Positions 17,587 to 28,377 of a DNA stretch of 64,000 nucleotides are shown here, one piece after another. Numbering within the stretch: the first letter of the stretch is position 1; every line of letters begins with the position of its first letter. The translations under genes and the position numbers were made by a program. This DNA is from Simmondsia chinensis (Eukaryota > Streptophyta > Magnoliopsida > Caryophyllales > Simmondsiaceae): the NCBI GenBank assembly GCA_018398585.1, contig JAGTTD010000001.1, positions 3,102,501 to 3,166,500 on the forward strand, read 5' to 3'. The notes below the pieces were generated by a model. It did no database searches. It saw only the letters and a program-made list of their open reading frames with translations, and was not told the DNA's origin.

Positions 17587-18097
17587 TAATGTTTTCATCA
17601 AATATTTAATGAGTTGTGATAAAATATACACCTAATATTAATGTAAATTACCTAAGTATTGCAACAATCATGTGTCATTTTTGAATTTTATGACAAAAAT
17701 TAATCAAGTTCTAGCAAAGACACTAATATATTGTTGAAATTCTATTTAATTTTAACATTTTCCAATAAAACTCAATTGAATTTCAACAAAAAGGTTTCTA
17801 ACTAATAAATTTTAAAACTTTTTTTGTAATAGAGATAAAATTTTAAAACTTAAGGTATTTAAATGATAAAATGTTTTAAATTTAAGGTACCATTTAGACT
17901 ATTAATTTATAGGTATGAATTAGAGTTATTTTACAACATTGGTTCTCCTTGCTTTTAAGTTTGTTCAAATTGGTCCTACATGTGGTAACCAAAATTATAA
18001 AAGTTAAAAAAATAAAGGACCAATTTTGTCATTAAATAACATATTATGAATCATTTTAAATAAAAGAAAAGATGAGGGATCAATATAATAAATTTAA

Positions 18098-19257
18098 GGG
18101 CAAACTATAATAAGACTTCCTAAATTTTGCAATTAATCACAACACACCCCATGCCTTTCAATTTCAAGAAATAGCCCCCTGAACTTTGCAATTAAACACA
18201 ACACACCCCCTGCACTTTTAATTTTAAAAAATAGTCCTCCCAAACTTTGCAATTAAGTACAATACACTTCCTGCACTTTTAATTTTATAAAATAGCCCCT
18301 AAAGTTTATAATTAAACACAACACACCCCTTGCACTTTTAATTTTATAAAATAGTCCCCTGAACTTTGTTATTACAAATGACTTACCCCCTAAACTTTGT
18401 TACTAAACATAAGTCACCCCTTACACATTAATAAATCTAAAATTAAAAAAATATATGAAATTTAAAACAAATTATGAAAAAAAAGAAAAAAAAACTTTAA
18501 AAAATATAATAATATTTTTGACTTTAATAAAAATTAAAATAATAAATTTAAAATTAAAAAAATTATCAAATTAAAAATCAGGAATTTTCTAGTTTTATCC
18601 AAAATATAGGAATTTATATTTTTAGATAAAAGGTAGGAGCTTTATATTTCTAGGTAAAAAATAAGAGGATTTTCTGACATTTACACAAAATAATTATTTT
18701 AATTAATTATAGTAAAACCTTTATAATTTAGAAGATAATAAAATATTTTTTTAAATTTTTATAAAAAATATTATAAGATAAAATATAATAATTTTCTAAA
18801 AATAAATTCTAAAATTAGATTAAAAATTTAAAACTAAAAAAAAAAATATGAATTTAAAAATTTGAATATAAATACTGAAAAAATAATTTTTTAAAAATAT
18901 TGAAAAATAAAATTTAAAATTATTATTATATTTTTTCAAACTTATTCCAAAAAAAATATCTTTCTATAATTTGTTTCAAATTTTTTAATTTCATACTTTT
19001 TATTTTGAAATTTATTAATGTCTAAGGGGTGTGTTATATTTGGTAACAAAGTTTAGGGAACTATTTTATGAAATTGAATGTGCAGAGAGTGCGTTGTATT
19101 AACTTGCAAAGTTTACGGGGCTATTTTTTGAAATTGAAAGTGCAGGGGTGTATTATATTTAATTGCAAAGTTTAGGGGACTATTTTTCAAAATTGAAAGT
19201 TCAAGGGGTATGTTATGATTAATTGTAAAGTTCAGGATGTCTTACTATATTTTACCC
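18098..19257. mobile_element. Mutator-like MITE with tandem-repeat inverted termini
   Basis: Both ends begin GGGYAAA (GGGCAAACTATAATAAGAC left; GGGTAAAATATAGTAAGAC right, complemented). Each terminal region is an array of units of about 60 bp with the words AACTTTGCAATTAA, ACACAACACACCCC and ATTTTATAAAATAGYCCC; about five units lie on the left (to about 18420) and four inverted on the right (from about 19021). The flanking TAAATTTAA is perfect at 9 bp (18089-18097, 19258-19266, allowing one base of overlap with the ends). The middle is AT-rich non-coding. Confidence 0.8.
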
Positions 19258-19373
19258 TAAATTTAAAAGTATGAAAGACCATTTTGAATAAATGCAAAGA
19301 TGATAGACCGATTCAAACAAATTAAAAAATATTACGGATAAAGATATCAATAACTCAACCAAAGAGAGCATTT

Positions 19374-19494
19374 CAGCAAGTAGCTCGAAGCCTAGTAGTG
19401 TGGTTCCCGATCGCCTATGTGAGAGCGCCAGGGTTCGAGCCCCCACTAGAGCACCCCCCTCCCCTGGTTTTACCATGGTAAAAAAAAAAAAAAA
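19374..19494 (+). mobile_element. tRNA-derived SINE with poly(A) tail
   Basis: A-box-like TCGAAGCCTAGTAGTG and B box AGGGTTCGAGCCCC about 35 bp later, then a short body and a 15-A tail. The 16-bp target duplication ACCAAAGAGAGCATTT is perfect at 19358-19373 and 19495-19510. Complete and apparently young. Confidence 0.9.
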
Positions 19495-19737
19495 ACCAAA
19501 GAGAGCATTTGGATATCTATATAATATACATAAAATTATCATATTTATATATGAATTAATTATTTATTTTTTATATTTTAATAATTTATCATTTTAACTC
19601 CTATATTATTAACTATACCCTATCTTTTTGTATTTGTTATGCTTTCTACTATTATTATTGTAGCTAACACCATTAAACAAAAGTCAAATTAACATAATTA
19701 TATTCTTTATTAAGTATCTTTGTATTTTAGAAGTCTT

Positions 19738-20165
19738 TTTTTTTTTTTTTTTTGATAATTGAGATTCCATTCATCAATCATTCATCAAAAATGAATTACA
19801 AGTCCAAAAGAAAGGACAATTCCAAAAGAACAACAAGAAACAAAACACCCGCAACCCCGCGACCAAGAGCAAACCGACAAAAAGACCCCCACAAAAGCCC
19901 CAAACTCAACAACCCAAGAGGAGGAGGCAACACGAAAGCAACAAAAGCGACCAGCGAAAGAACAAAACAAAGGCACCTAAACCGACAACCTGGTAGACAA
20001 CGCGAACAGCGAACAGCAAAAGAACCAACAAAAACGAAAAGCAACCTAACACAAGCCTACACACCACTCCGGAAGAGCCGAGAAGAAAACAACACCAAAG
20101 GCACCCCGACCAACAGAACCACGGCAAGCGGCAACCACAGCACCTACCACAGAGACACTCACCTC
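19738..20165 (-). mobile_element. LINE 3' UTR, 5'-truncated
   Basis: On the minus strand a G/T-rich tract ends in CTCAATTATCAAAAAAA, the complement of the poly(T) at 19738-19753. This composition and ending are typical of plant L1-type LINE 3' UTRs. The long open frames in this tract on either strand are composition artefacts and have no recognisable domain. Confidence 0.65.
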
Positions 20166-20550
20166 TTTTTCTTCCCTTTTTCCTTCCACATATTATCTCT
20201 TATCTTAACTCTTTTGATCCCTCTCGCGTTTTTCAGTAGTTTTTCAACCACTGAATCGTGCCCCTCCATCCACTTCAGGCCTAACACTTGCATCATCTGG
20301 TGTATATTTTACAACTAAATACCATACTTATTAAACTTTGTTTAATTCTCAAGTTATATTTTACAACTAATTTTTTTTTTTCCAGCAGTTTTATTATCAA
20401 TATTGCAACACTTAACGGGTCAAGAAACATGGCTTGTCATTCCTGCCATATTAACAACAGTTTTTATGACATTATATGCATCTTGAATCAACAACATGAA
20501 CACCACTTACAACTTTGACAGATAATGCAAAAACTCGTTATCGAACATGA
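20165..20550. other. 3' flank of the Yippee gene
   Basis: Probably includes the Yippee 3' UTR near 20400-20550 (minus). Otherwise no feature recognised. Confidence 0.4.
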
Positions 20551-22002
20551 TCAATTATCCTTAACAATCTTGAACTTCTCGAGCACAAACTTGCCTTCCT
20601 TGTACTTTTGATCGTGCTCGTAAGCCTTAATGTAGGTCCACCCCAAGGACTCGCCACAATCGCAGCAGAATACATCAGCCACCGTGTGAAGTCCCGTTAG
20701 GAGGTGCCTGTCCTCCTTTGGCCCTATCACTATGTCCGTCGCATGTGAGAACAAGAACGCCCGTCCTGTATGTGCCTGTATTATACATAGCAGTTAATAG
20801 GACACTTTTTTATAAAATTATATTATTTGATGTTCTGCATTAATATACTATGGATAAACAGAAAGATGAACAAAATATGTTGGACCAACTTATGTATAGT
20901 TGGGATATTGGCCCATATTGAAGACTTGAGGGGACCCAAAACACCTAGATCGATGCCACAAAACCACTGCACGAAATATATATAAGGCAATTTTATATCC
21001 ATTATTTACTATAACTCACATAATTATTCTAAAAATAATTTTTTTTTTTTTGTTACTGTTATGACCTCTCTCTCTTTCTACATATATATTGGTTTACTGT
21101 AACAATTGCCAATTGAATTTGGGTGGGAGTTTTGCTTTGCATTGTATGTGGACTTTGTTCCAATTTTATTAGATGTCTTTGAAGAGATCGATGTTGATTT
21201 CATGACAACTTCTTGGGTCAAGACCAGCAGTTTCAAATGATGTCGAAGAAAGCAAATGATTTTGGGCTCTTATTTGACACGCTAAGAGCTTGATGGCAAG
21301 GGGTGTAATTCAATTGCACATATCAAGGTTTCTCCAGTTAAATTGAAGAAAAGAGGTACAATTAAAGCAAACTTAAATGTGAAATAGAGTGTTGAGCCTA
21401 CTAAAGACTCTGTTTTGAGTACACCAACAAAATTGCATATCAATTGTGACAAAAAATATACTAATATATCTTTTGAGATAGAACCTCATAAAAGCTTTTA
21501 CTGACACTTCACGTGCCACTCCCAGGGTCAAACCTATGATGGGATTTCACATGCGTCAAACTTGGGAGTCTAGGAAGTGTTTGAAGTTCACAAACCTACC
21601 TTGCCTCTCCGATTGCACGATAGTTAGTCTTTACTTTACAATTTTTTAAACATTAATTTTGTTCATACCGGTAATGAGGCTAACTTATAGCCTACAATTT
21701 TGCAAAGTTGAGGTTGACCCCTTTATAACCAGGCTTTTAGTATAGTGCACGCCTCTAGTTTGCAGGTATTTACTGTGTAGTTTTATTTTCTTTTCCTTTT
21801 TTCCGTTATATCCTTATATACTTACGTGGATTTCTCCTCTGCTAATTATCAAAAAAATAAAAAATGATTTATTTATGTATATAAAAAGAAAAAGAAGAGT
21901 TAAAAGTACCTGGAATGCTTTAGAGACAATATCGTCATGATGAGCAACATTGTTTCTACAAACAAAGCAACTGTATATCCTCTGCACAACTGCATCCTCC
22001 AT
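20551..22002 (-). CDS. Yippee-type zinc-binding protein
   Basis: Small conserved eukaryotic protein with a beta-fold Zn site; its plant role is poorly defined. Two exons on the minus strand, 22002-21910 and 20775-20551, GT-AG, giving 105 aa, close to Arabidopsis Yippee-like proteins (about 106 aa). The first zinc half-site is C12-x2-C15 (CFVC) and the second C68-x2-C71 (CCDC). The diagnostic blocks [39 protein letters not shown] and [15 protein letters not shown] are all present. The exon 2 acceptor fixes AHTGRAFL, where relatives have GRTGRAFL. The ATG at 22002 is used because upstream frame residues are not conserved. The 1.1-kb intron includes LINE-like debris near 21170-21860. Confidence 0.95.
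20920..21865 (+). repeat. LINE-like debris in Yippee intron
   Basis: The right end reads CCTTATATACTTACGTGG, then TTCTCCTCTGCTAATTATCAAAAAAA, a LINE 3'-end signature also seen at 56425-56490. No intact coding sequence. Confidence 0.4.
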
Positions 22003-22549
22003 TACAAACGCCAAAATTTTCTGCTTCTGATCTGATGCAAATCACCACCTACAATAATATTCCAACTTAGATATTAAAAACCCAGAAATTAAATTAAAAA
22101 AATAAAAATGGGTAATCCATAAAATTTTTTTCTTACATTCATATGATACTGGGTTGTATATCATATATACTCAAGAAGATAAGAAAAACTGTAGTTCAAA
22201 AATACCCAAATGATAGTAATCTTAATCTGAAATGAATAGTTGAGTAGGATTCCAATGCAACTTGGATTATTTTATTGATGCCAATAAAAATATTATTAGA
22301 GGTTTTGGCATTAGGTTAGCCTAAATGAATAATATAATCTATGTTAATTAAAAAACTTGAATCAAGGTATAAGTCAATTGATTAGATGAGTTTATACAAA
22401 GAGTGGGGGAAAAGGAAAGAAAGTTATCAAACTGTGTATATTTTGACAAGAAACTTACATGATAGTTTCTTGTGTAGGAATCGAGAGCGAAGGGTCTGTT
22501 TGTTTGGACATAAGAGTGATCGTGTTGCGGTTTGGTATGTTTCAAATTG

Positions 22550-22680
22550 TGTATTGGGGGTTGATTGAGTTCGTAGAGAAGTGTCTGGTTCTAACTTTCG
22601 AAAGATTGCGTGTACAGGAGTTGTTGAGAAACGTGTTCAATCAAGGAGTCCGAAAATGTCCATTTTGTAATCTGATATGG
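22550..22680 (+). pseudogene. WNK kinase fragment (start of exon-6 equivalent)
   Basis: Plus-strand frame with IEFVEKCLVLTFERLRVQEL then LRNVF, matching the intact neighbour's [21 protein letters not shown] then LKTAF (the end of the kinase domain, exon 6). No other kinase exon is readable upstream. Together with 27882-28106, which matches the following exon in the same orientation and order, it looks like the remains of a WNK paralogue inverted relative to the functional gene and broken up by transposons. Confidence 0.6.
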
Positions 22681-22699
22681 ATATAGAAACAATTTCTGA

Positions 22700-23490
22700 G
22701 ATATAGTTCCCGTAAGCCTAGACCTTGTTCCATATAGAATGACTGGAAATTTTAAAGTTCACAGGGCCATAAGCTCGGTCCACGAAATTGGTATATACGA
22801 GATTTACATATAAGTCCAAATAGGGTTCTAAAACTAATTGGAATTAGGAGTATAGTCCACTAGACTTGTATATTGATCTTTTTTTTTTTATAACTCCAAA
22901 GTAAGATTCCCATAGGCCGCTCTGTCAACAAAGCAAGCCATTAGGTTGCTTAGCACACTAGCCCTATAACGGAGTATAGACTCACATATAAAGTCCTTAA
23001 TAGAAGACAACTGTTCAAGCCATCCTACCCCGCATGATTAAGTTTGGCAATTTACGACGACACGTAAGAACAGCGAGTTGAGGTTAAGAGGGAAGAATGA
23101 TGACAACTTGACGTCACTTACCCTGCACATAGCTAACTTATTAGGTGTACTAGAGATTGGTTGGGTTTGATACTAATCAAGGGAGGTTTTATTTCAAAAC
23201 CAGTTGACAATGAATGAAGTAGCTATCTTGATATATATATATATATTAGTACGTTTTCCTGCAATTGATTGATGTGGGATGTACGGAATCCCCAAGCTTC
23301 GCATCTTGCTTATGTGCAAGTTGGTTATGTAGTAGATGTTGTTGAATGACATTCATAAGACTGGTGAACGATATTAGCCTCCCATTAGACCTAGCAATTC
23401 ACGGGGCAAGATCGATGGCACTAATATCAATGATATAGACCAAGGGAGGTTCCACTCCTAAAATCAATTGACAATAGGTGCAATAGCTTT
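22700..23490. other. Gene-free stretch
   Basis: No gene or clear element. Contains a short TA tract near 23231-23246. Confidence 0.45.
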
Positions 23491-23511
23491 CTTAGTACAT
23501 GAGTATATGTT

Positions 23512-23735
23512 TACCTAAAAGGGTACTAACACGCTGGCACCGGATCCTATTAGAACTCCGAAGTTAAGCATGCTTGGACGAGAGTAGTATCAGGATGGGT
23601 GGCCTCCTTGGAAGTCCTCACCCCTCAGGTTGGGGGTACTCGAAACTAGCCTTCCCTGAAAGGGGAAAGTTGCGTACATACACCCCCCGGACCCTGCTTA
23701 AGCGGGGGAGCCCTTTGAGCACTGAGAATATTGCT
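23512..23735 (+). mobile_element. 5S-rRNA-headed SINE, copy 2
   Basis: Plus strand. 5S head (GAACTCCGAAGTTAAGCATG, GGATGGGTGGCCTCC) then the LINE-type tail (GTTGCGTACATACACC, CGGACCCTGCTTAAGCGG). Flanked by a diverged duplication of about 20 bp, TAGTACATGAGTATATGTTT (23492-23511) against TAGTATATAAGTATATATTT (23736-23755), so an older insertion. Confidence 0.85.
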
Positions 23736-23966
23736 TAGTATATAAGTATATATTTGTATAGCTAAATTGTTGAAAATTCCTTGTTTCTTTGCTCAAAAAC
23801 AGAAAATCTTCCTTACAAACAAACACTTCACTTCCTCACTTTTCAAAATTTCAACCAATCAGTTAAGTTGACGATTGAGTTAACTTTTTATGACCATTTT
23901 GCTCGCAAAAGTTGAGGGGTGAGGTATTTGATTTTACATTAAGAAACAGGTTTTCTTTAAGAACCA

Positions 23967-24117
23967 AAGATGGGTGACCTCATGAGAGGTCCTCACTCTT
24001 AGGTTGAGGGCACAAGAAAACAGTCTCTTTTCAGGTTAACACCCTGAAGGGGGAAGGCCGTGTACATCCGCCGCCCCCAGACCCTGCATAGGGGGGAGCC
24101 CTTGAGGCATTAGGTAT
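23967..24117 (+). mobile_element. 5S-rRNA-headed SINE, copy 3, 5'-truncated
   Basis: Starts within the 5S C-box at GATGGGTGACCTC and continues with GGTCCTCACTC, then the usual tail (CCTGAAGGGGGAAGG, CAGACCCTGC). It lacks the first two thirds of the 5S head. The flanks share AGGTTTTCT, a possible short target duplication. Confidence 0.75.
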
Positions 24118-24119
24118 GT

Positions 24120-25000
24120 TCCTTTTTTTTTCTTTTAAATAGGTTTTCTACTTTTGAGGAAAAAGTACTAGGATTTTCTACTTTTAAGCAAAAGTCTTGG
24201 ACGTTTTATGCCAATTTATACACAAATAACTCATTTAGTTAATTTTATAGTGATATTTAAAAATCTAAAAGATGAAAAAATAATTTTAAAACTTCAATAA
24301 GAATTTTTTTTAAAATTTATGTATGATAAAATCTAATAATTCATTAACAAAAATAATTTAGTTGGATTTATAAATTTTGAAAATATAAAGAGATGAAAAG
24401 AAAAAAAAAATCCAGAAAAATTATTATATTTATTTTAAACAATTTTTTTGTTTTGTTTCTAAAGTTTCTTGGAAAGTCATTTAAAAACTAGTTTTTAAAT
24501 TTTTTTTTTAAATATATATCTTTTAGTTTCATAATTTTTTTCTCAGCTAAAATTTTAGATTATATTGATTCTTATAAAATAGAAATATACAAGGCATGTT
24601 TTTTAAAATAATAATGGTAACTTTTCATAAATGTAAATCATTTAATTTTGAAAAGAATATTTTCCAACATTGGTTTATTTCCAAATTTTTTTTCTAGAAG
24701 ATTATTTTTCCACAATTCTCTGTTCAAATCTGTTTAATTTTATGTACTTTTAGTTTCAAATTTATTAATTCAATTTAGAATCTATTTTTATCAAAAATAT
24801 TATTATATTTTATCCAAATTTTTTTTAGATTTTTAATGGTAACTTTAAAAATACTTTCTCATCTTCTAGAATTATAATATCACTATAAATTTTAATAGTT
24901 ATATTTAGGTAAATTATAAAAATGGTTATTCTAACCTGTGCCCTTTGAGAGAGAAAGAACGAGAGAGCAAGGGGATAAAGTCTTCAACATTAACGAGTAA
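24120..25000. other. AT-rich gene-free stretch
   Basis: Very AT-rich, long homopolymer runs, no coding potential and no element with definable ends. Confidence 0.5.
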
Positions 25001-25006
25001 AGTCTA

Positions 25007-27056
25007 TTTTTAAATTGACAAACTACAAATTGGGGTAGGTATGGGTAAAGATGGCCAATGGGCAGGACCGGTTCACAGCCTTGGGCAAAACCCGGGCCCG
25101 GGACCGGCCCAGCTCAGGCCTCGGCCCATTGCGGGCTTGTCCTGATGCAGCTCGTATTTTGGCGGATCAGGTTCTTGGCAAGATGGGTTATTTGGCGAGT
25201 TGATAGAAGACGCGGCTGGATAAAGACTTGAGGAGATTAACATCTATTAGGTTATTTAGTTATTAGACTATGTGATAATTACTAATTGCTTTATATAATT
25301 ATTAGTTGTTTTAGATAATTAGGAGTTATTTTTGTATTTACCTTTTAATTTTTAAGTTTTTTTAGTTTAGATGAATTAACTCCTCTATTTAAGCAAGAAA
25401 AGACAGGATTTTAATTAGTTCAATTGTTTTTAAAGATTTTTATCATTGTTTATGTGTTCTTTCTAGTTCTTGGGATGAGAATTTAATTAGACTTTTTATT
25501 TTCCTTTGTTCTTAATTATTTTCAAGATAAGAATTTAAAGGAAGGCCATTGAACCTTCTGTTTTTCTTATTTTCCATTACGCGTGGCATCATTTGCCCCT
25601 AATGGTTAGCGTCCCTTTGGGCACTGTAACTTATTTTATAATTGTAATTTTTATTTATATTGTTATAATTGTATTTTTTAATAAGTTATTTAGTTATTAG
25701 GTTATTTAATTATTAGACTATATGATAATTACTAGTTGTTTTATATAATTATTAGTTATTTTAGATAATTAAGAGTTATTTTTGTATTTATCTTTTAATT
25801 TTTAAGTTTTTTAATTTAGATAAATTAGTTCCTCTATTTAAGCAAGAGGAAGACTTAGGATTTTAATTATTTCAATTATTTTAGAGATTTTTATCATTAT
25901 TTATATGTTCTTTCTAGTTCTCAGGGTGAGAATTTAGTTAAACTCTTTATTCCCCTTTGTTCTTAATTATTTTGGTAATAAAAATTTAAAGGAAGGCTAT
26001 TGAACCTTCTGTTTCCCTTATTTTCCATTACGCTCTGCATCATTTGCCCCCAATGGTTAATGCCCGTTTGGGCACTATAACTTATTTTATGATTGTATTT
26101 TTTTTTTATATTGTTATAATTATATTTTTTTAATAAGTTATAATACATTTTATTTTATAATTTTATAATGTACTATTATATTATTATAGTTGTATTTTTT
26201 TTAACAAGTTATAATATATTTTATTTTATAAAATATATTTATAATTTTATAAGGCACAATTATTATTGTATAGTATGTTTTATATATATATATATATACA
26301 TATATATATGTAAGGGAGGGCTAGGCCAGTGGCCACCTATAGGATAGACTGGCGGGTATAAGTTGGGATGGGTATAACAATACATACACATACTCGCCCC
26401 ATACGCGTGCAGTTATTGTCATGTATACTTGACATGTACCCACTACCCGTTGTCTCACTTGCACTCATATCCGCTTCAAATGGGATGGATACCTGTGGAT
26501 GATAGGTTTTACTTGTTTCACAGCCATTCCTACTGTATGTGTTATACATATATATACACACACATACAATTGGAATGACATTGGAATAAGTAAAACTTGT
26601 TACCCCATGGGTATCCATCCCATTTGAAGCGGACATGAGTTCCAATGAGTACATGACGAGCATACAAGACAACAAACACCACAAGTATGAAACGGGTATG
26701 TGTATAATGTTATGCCCATCTCACCTTATACCCACCACACCTATCCCGTACCTACTCCAATTTGTAGTTTGCCAATTTAAAAGTAGGGAAAAAAAATTTT
26801 AATTACTCAATTTTGTGTCAAGTATTATAGCAAAATATAATTAAATTCTAAAATTAATAAGGATGGGTGTAGATATCATTAGGTACCCACATATAGGATG
26901 GGTATTCAAGTCTGGATGGATATTCACAGATAATAGAGTAGGTATTAGGTAGGGTCTGTATCTGCCACTTCATACTTGTGTCGGGTAATGAGACGAGTGA
27001 CTAGTATGGAAAAGACACCTCTATATCTGCCTCGCCCCATTGTCATCCCTGCTATA
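25007..27056. mobile_element. Large inverted-repeat composite
   Basis: GACAAACTACAAATTGGGGT at about 25016-25035 is inverted at about 26755-26775 (ACTCCAATTTGTAGTTTGCC). The left side continues to AAGATGGCCAATGGG, and the far right ends in CCCCATTGTCATCCC, matching the GATGGCAATGGGG repeat type at 1056. Seems to be nested repeats of one family with a tandem duplication inside. Superfamily unclear. Confidence 0.45.
25252..26135 (+). repeat. Tandem duplication of about 449 bp
   Basis: Two diverged copies in direct orientation, about 25252-25700 and 25701-26135. Landmarks are CCTCTATTTAAGCAAG (25382 and 25831) and CATTTGCCCC. Each copy has a TATA-like CTATTTAAG and, later, GTGGCATCATTTGCCCC, which loosely resembles a tRNA-Asp-type primer-binding site. 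Could be duplicated LTR-plus-leader sequence, but that reading is weak. Confidence 0.55.
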
Positions 27057-27127
27057 TTTTCTGATCTAGTTTATATAGCAGACTTCATCAAAACTACTTG
27101 ATAAAAAGAACCATGGGTTTTATCTTT

Positions 27128-27878
27128 GGCTCCGTTTGTTTCAATGGAAGTACTTTTCCCACAGAAAACGTTTTCCTTTGGAAAAGGTTTTCCATGGAAA
27201 ATGCTATTCCTGTTGAGGTTTTCCGTTATTTGTTTCAAAGGAAAACATGTTTTCATATTTTGATATTCCTTGTTTGTTTTAAAGGAATAATTTTTTACCA
27301 ATCATCTTATACCTAGTTACAGGACAATATAAGTAGTAATACAATATATTTGAAATTATTTAAACTCTGTGTGGTTGTAGAATTATTACTTGGATACCCT
27401 AAGGTTTGAGCATTTATTACATATCATGACATTTGAATCTATATAATGACGTACCCTGAAGTTGAATATTTTATCACTCGGGTACCATACATCAAAATTT
27501 GATGAATTTTTGTAAAAATTTGACCAAATATAAAAGTGCTAATATAATACATAATTACGATAATATTTACAAGTCATGTCAATATTTTTAGCAAATTACA
27601 ATAAAAAATTCATCGTATATTGATGTAAGAACTATCTAAATATGGCCAAAATCATATGCCGTGTTAACATTTTTTAGAAAAAATCTAATGAGAATACTTA
27701 TATATTGTCGCAATTATGTTTCTAGATCACTCGGAATGATGACTTTCCTTCTTTTAAAAGGGAAGTCATTTTCCCTCATTTGAAGGAAAAGGTTTATTCA
27801 CACCAATCTTGCACCAAACAACGAAAAAGGGGAAAACCACTTCCTAGAATGTGGTTTTCCCCCTAAACGAACGGAGCC
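27128..27878. mobile_element. Tourist-like MITE, GGCTCCGTTTG family, copy 1
   Basis: Ends are inverted: GGCTCCGTTTGTTTC on the left and CGAACGGAGCC on the right. Both sub-termini carry TTTTCC/GGAAAA-rich sequence. The interior (about 27375-27720) is related to the interior of the copy at 62600-63622 (GATACCCTAAGGTTTGAG-type words). Target duplication is imperfect (TTT/TTA). The right end abuts the WNK fragment. Confidence 0.65.
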
Positions 27879-27881
27879 TTA

Positions 27882-28106
27882 ATGGCACTTACTGGATCAG
27901 CTCATCAAAATACGCTTTCAAGTTCAAACAAATGTCATCGAGATGGGTGCTTACGAGGAAGCGAAAAGCATTTGTCCGAGAAGTCCAACTACGAGATTTC
28001 CCAAGGCCAATGTAATCCACGCATCCCTAGAGCAGCTAACTCTGACTATCGAGATTCTGGTGCCTCTATTCTCTCAAATATACTTCCGAACGACGGTCCA
28101 ATCTAA
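27882..28106 (+). pseudogene. WNK fragment (middle of last exon), inverted
   Basis: Plus-strand frame with CHRDGCLRGSEKHLSEKSNY, then EISQGQ and ASILSNILPNDGPI-stop. The intact WNK has [25 protein letters not shown] and [14 protein letters not shown] in its last exon (about 28780-28960, minus). So this is a partial duplicate of that exon in opposite orientation, about 0.7 kb away. It ends at a stop and has no kinase domain. Transcripts crossing both copies could fold into a hairpin; that is inference. Confidence 0.8.
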
Positions 28107-28377
28107 CTGAACAAAGCAATCTTTCAAAAAAAAAATGTGCATTTCGTAAGCGAAGAACACCAACAAGTACTGAGAAATATATACAACAGCCAAGCAAAGA
28201 TTGGAAAGATAATTCACTCCCAAAACACAGATCAGACCCACATAAAAACTTCCGGGTTCTGTGGAAGGAAGCAGAATAATGTCATCAGAGGTTCGAAACG
28301 ATAAGTATCAACATCCATGGAGTATTAAAATGGTAGATATTGACATCATAACGAGCATAACAGAAAAACTGACACGT
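28107..28377. other. WNK 3' flank
   Basis: Space between the inverted fragment and the WNK stop. Likely holds the WNK 3' UTR (minus). No other feature. Confidence 0.4.

Noticed and set aside
19752..20318. 188-residue open frame, basic and low-complexity
   Set aside because: It is the complement of a G/T-rich LINE 3' UTR. Overlapping frames on the other strand are equally open, so the openness comes from composition.
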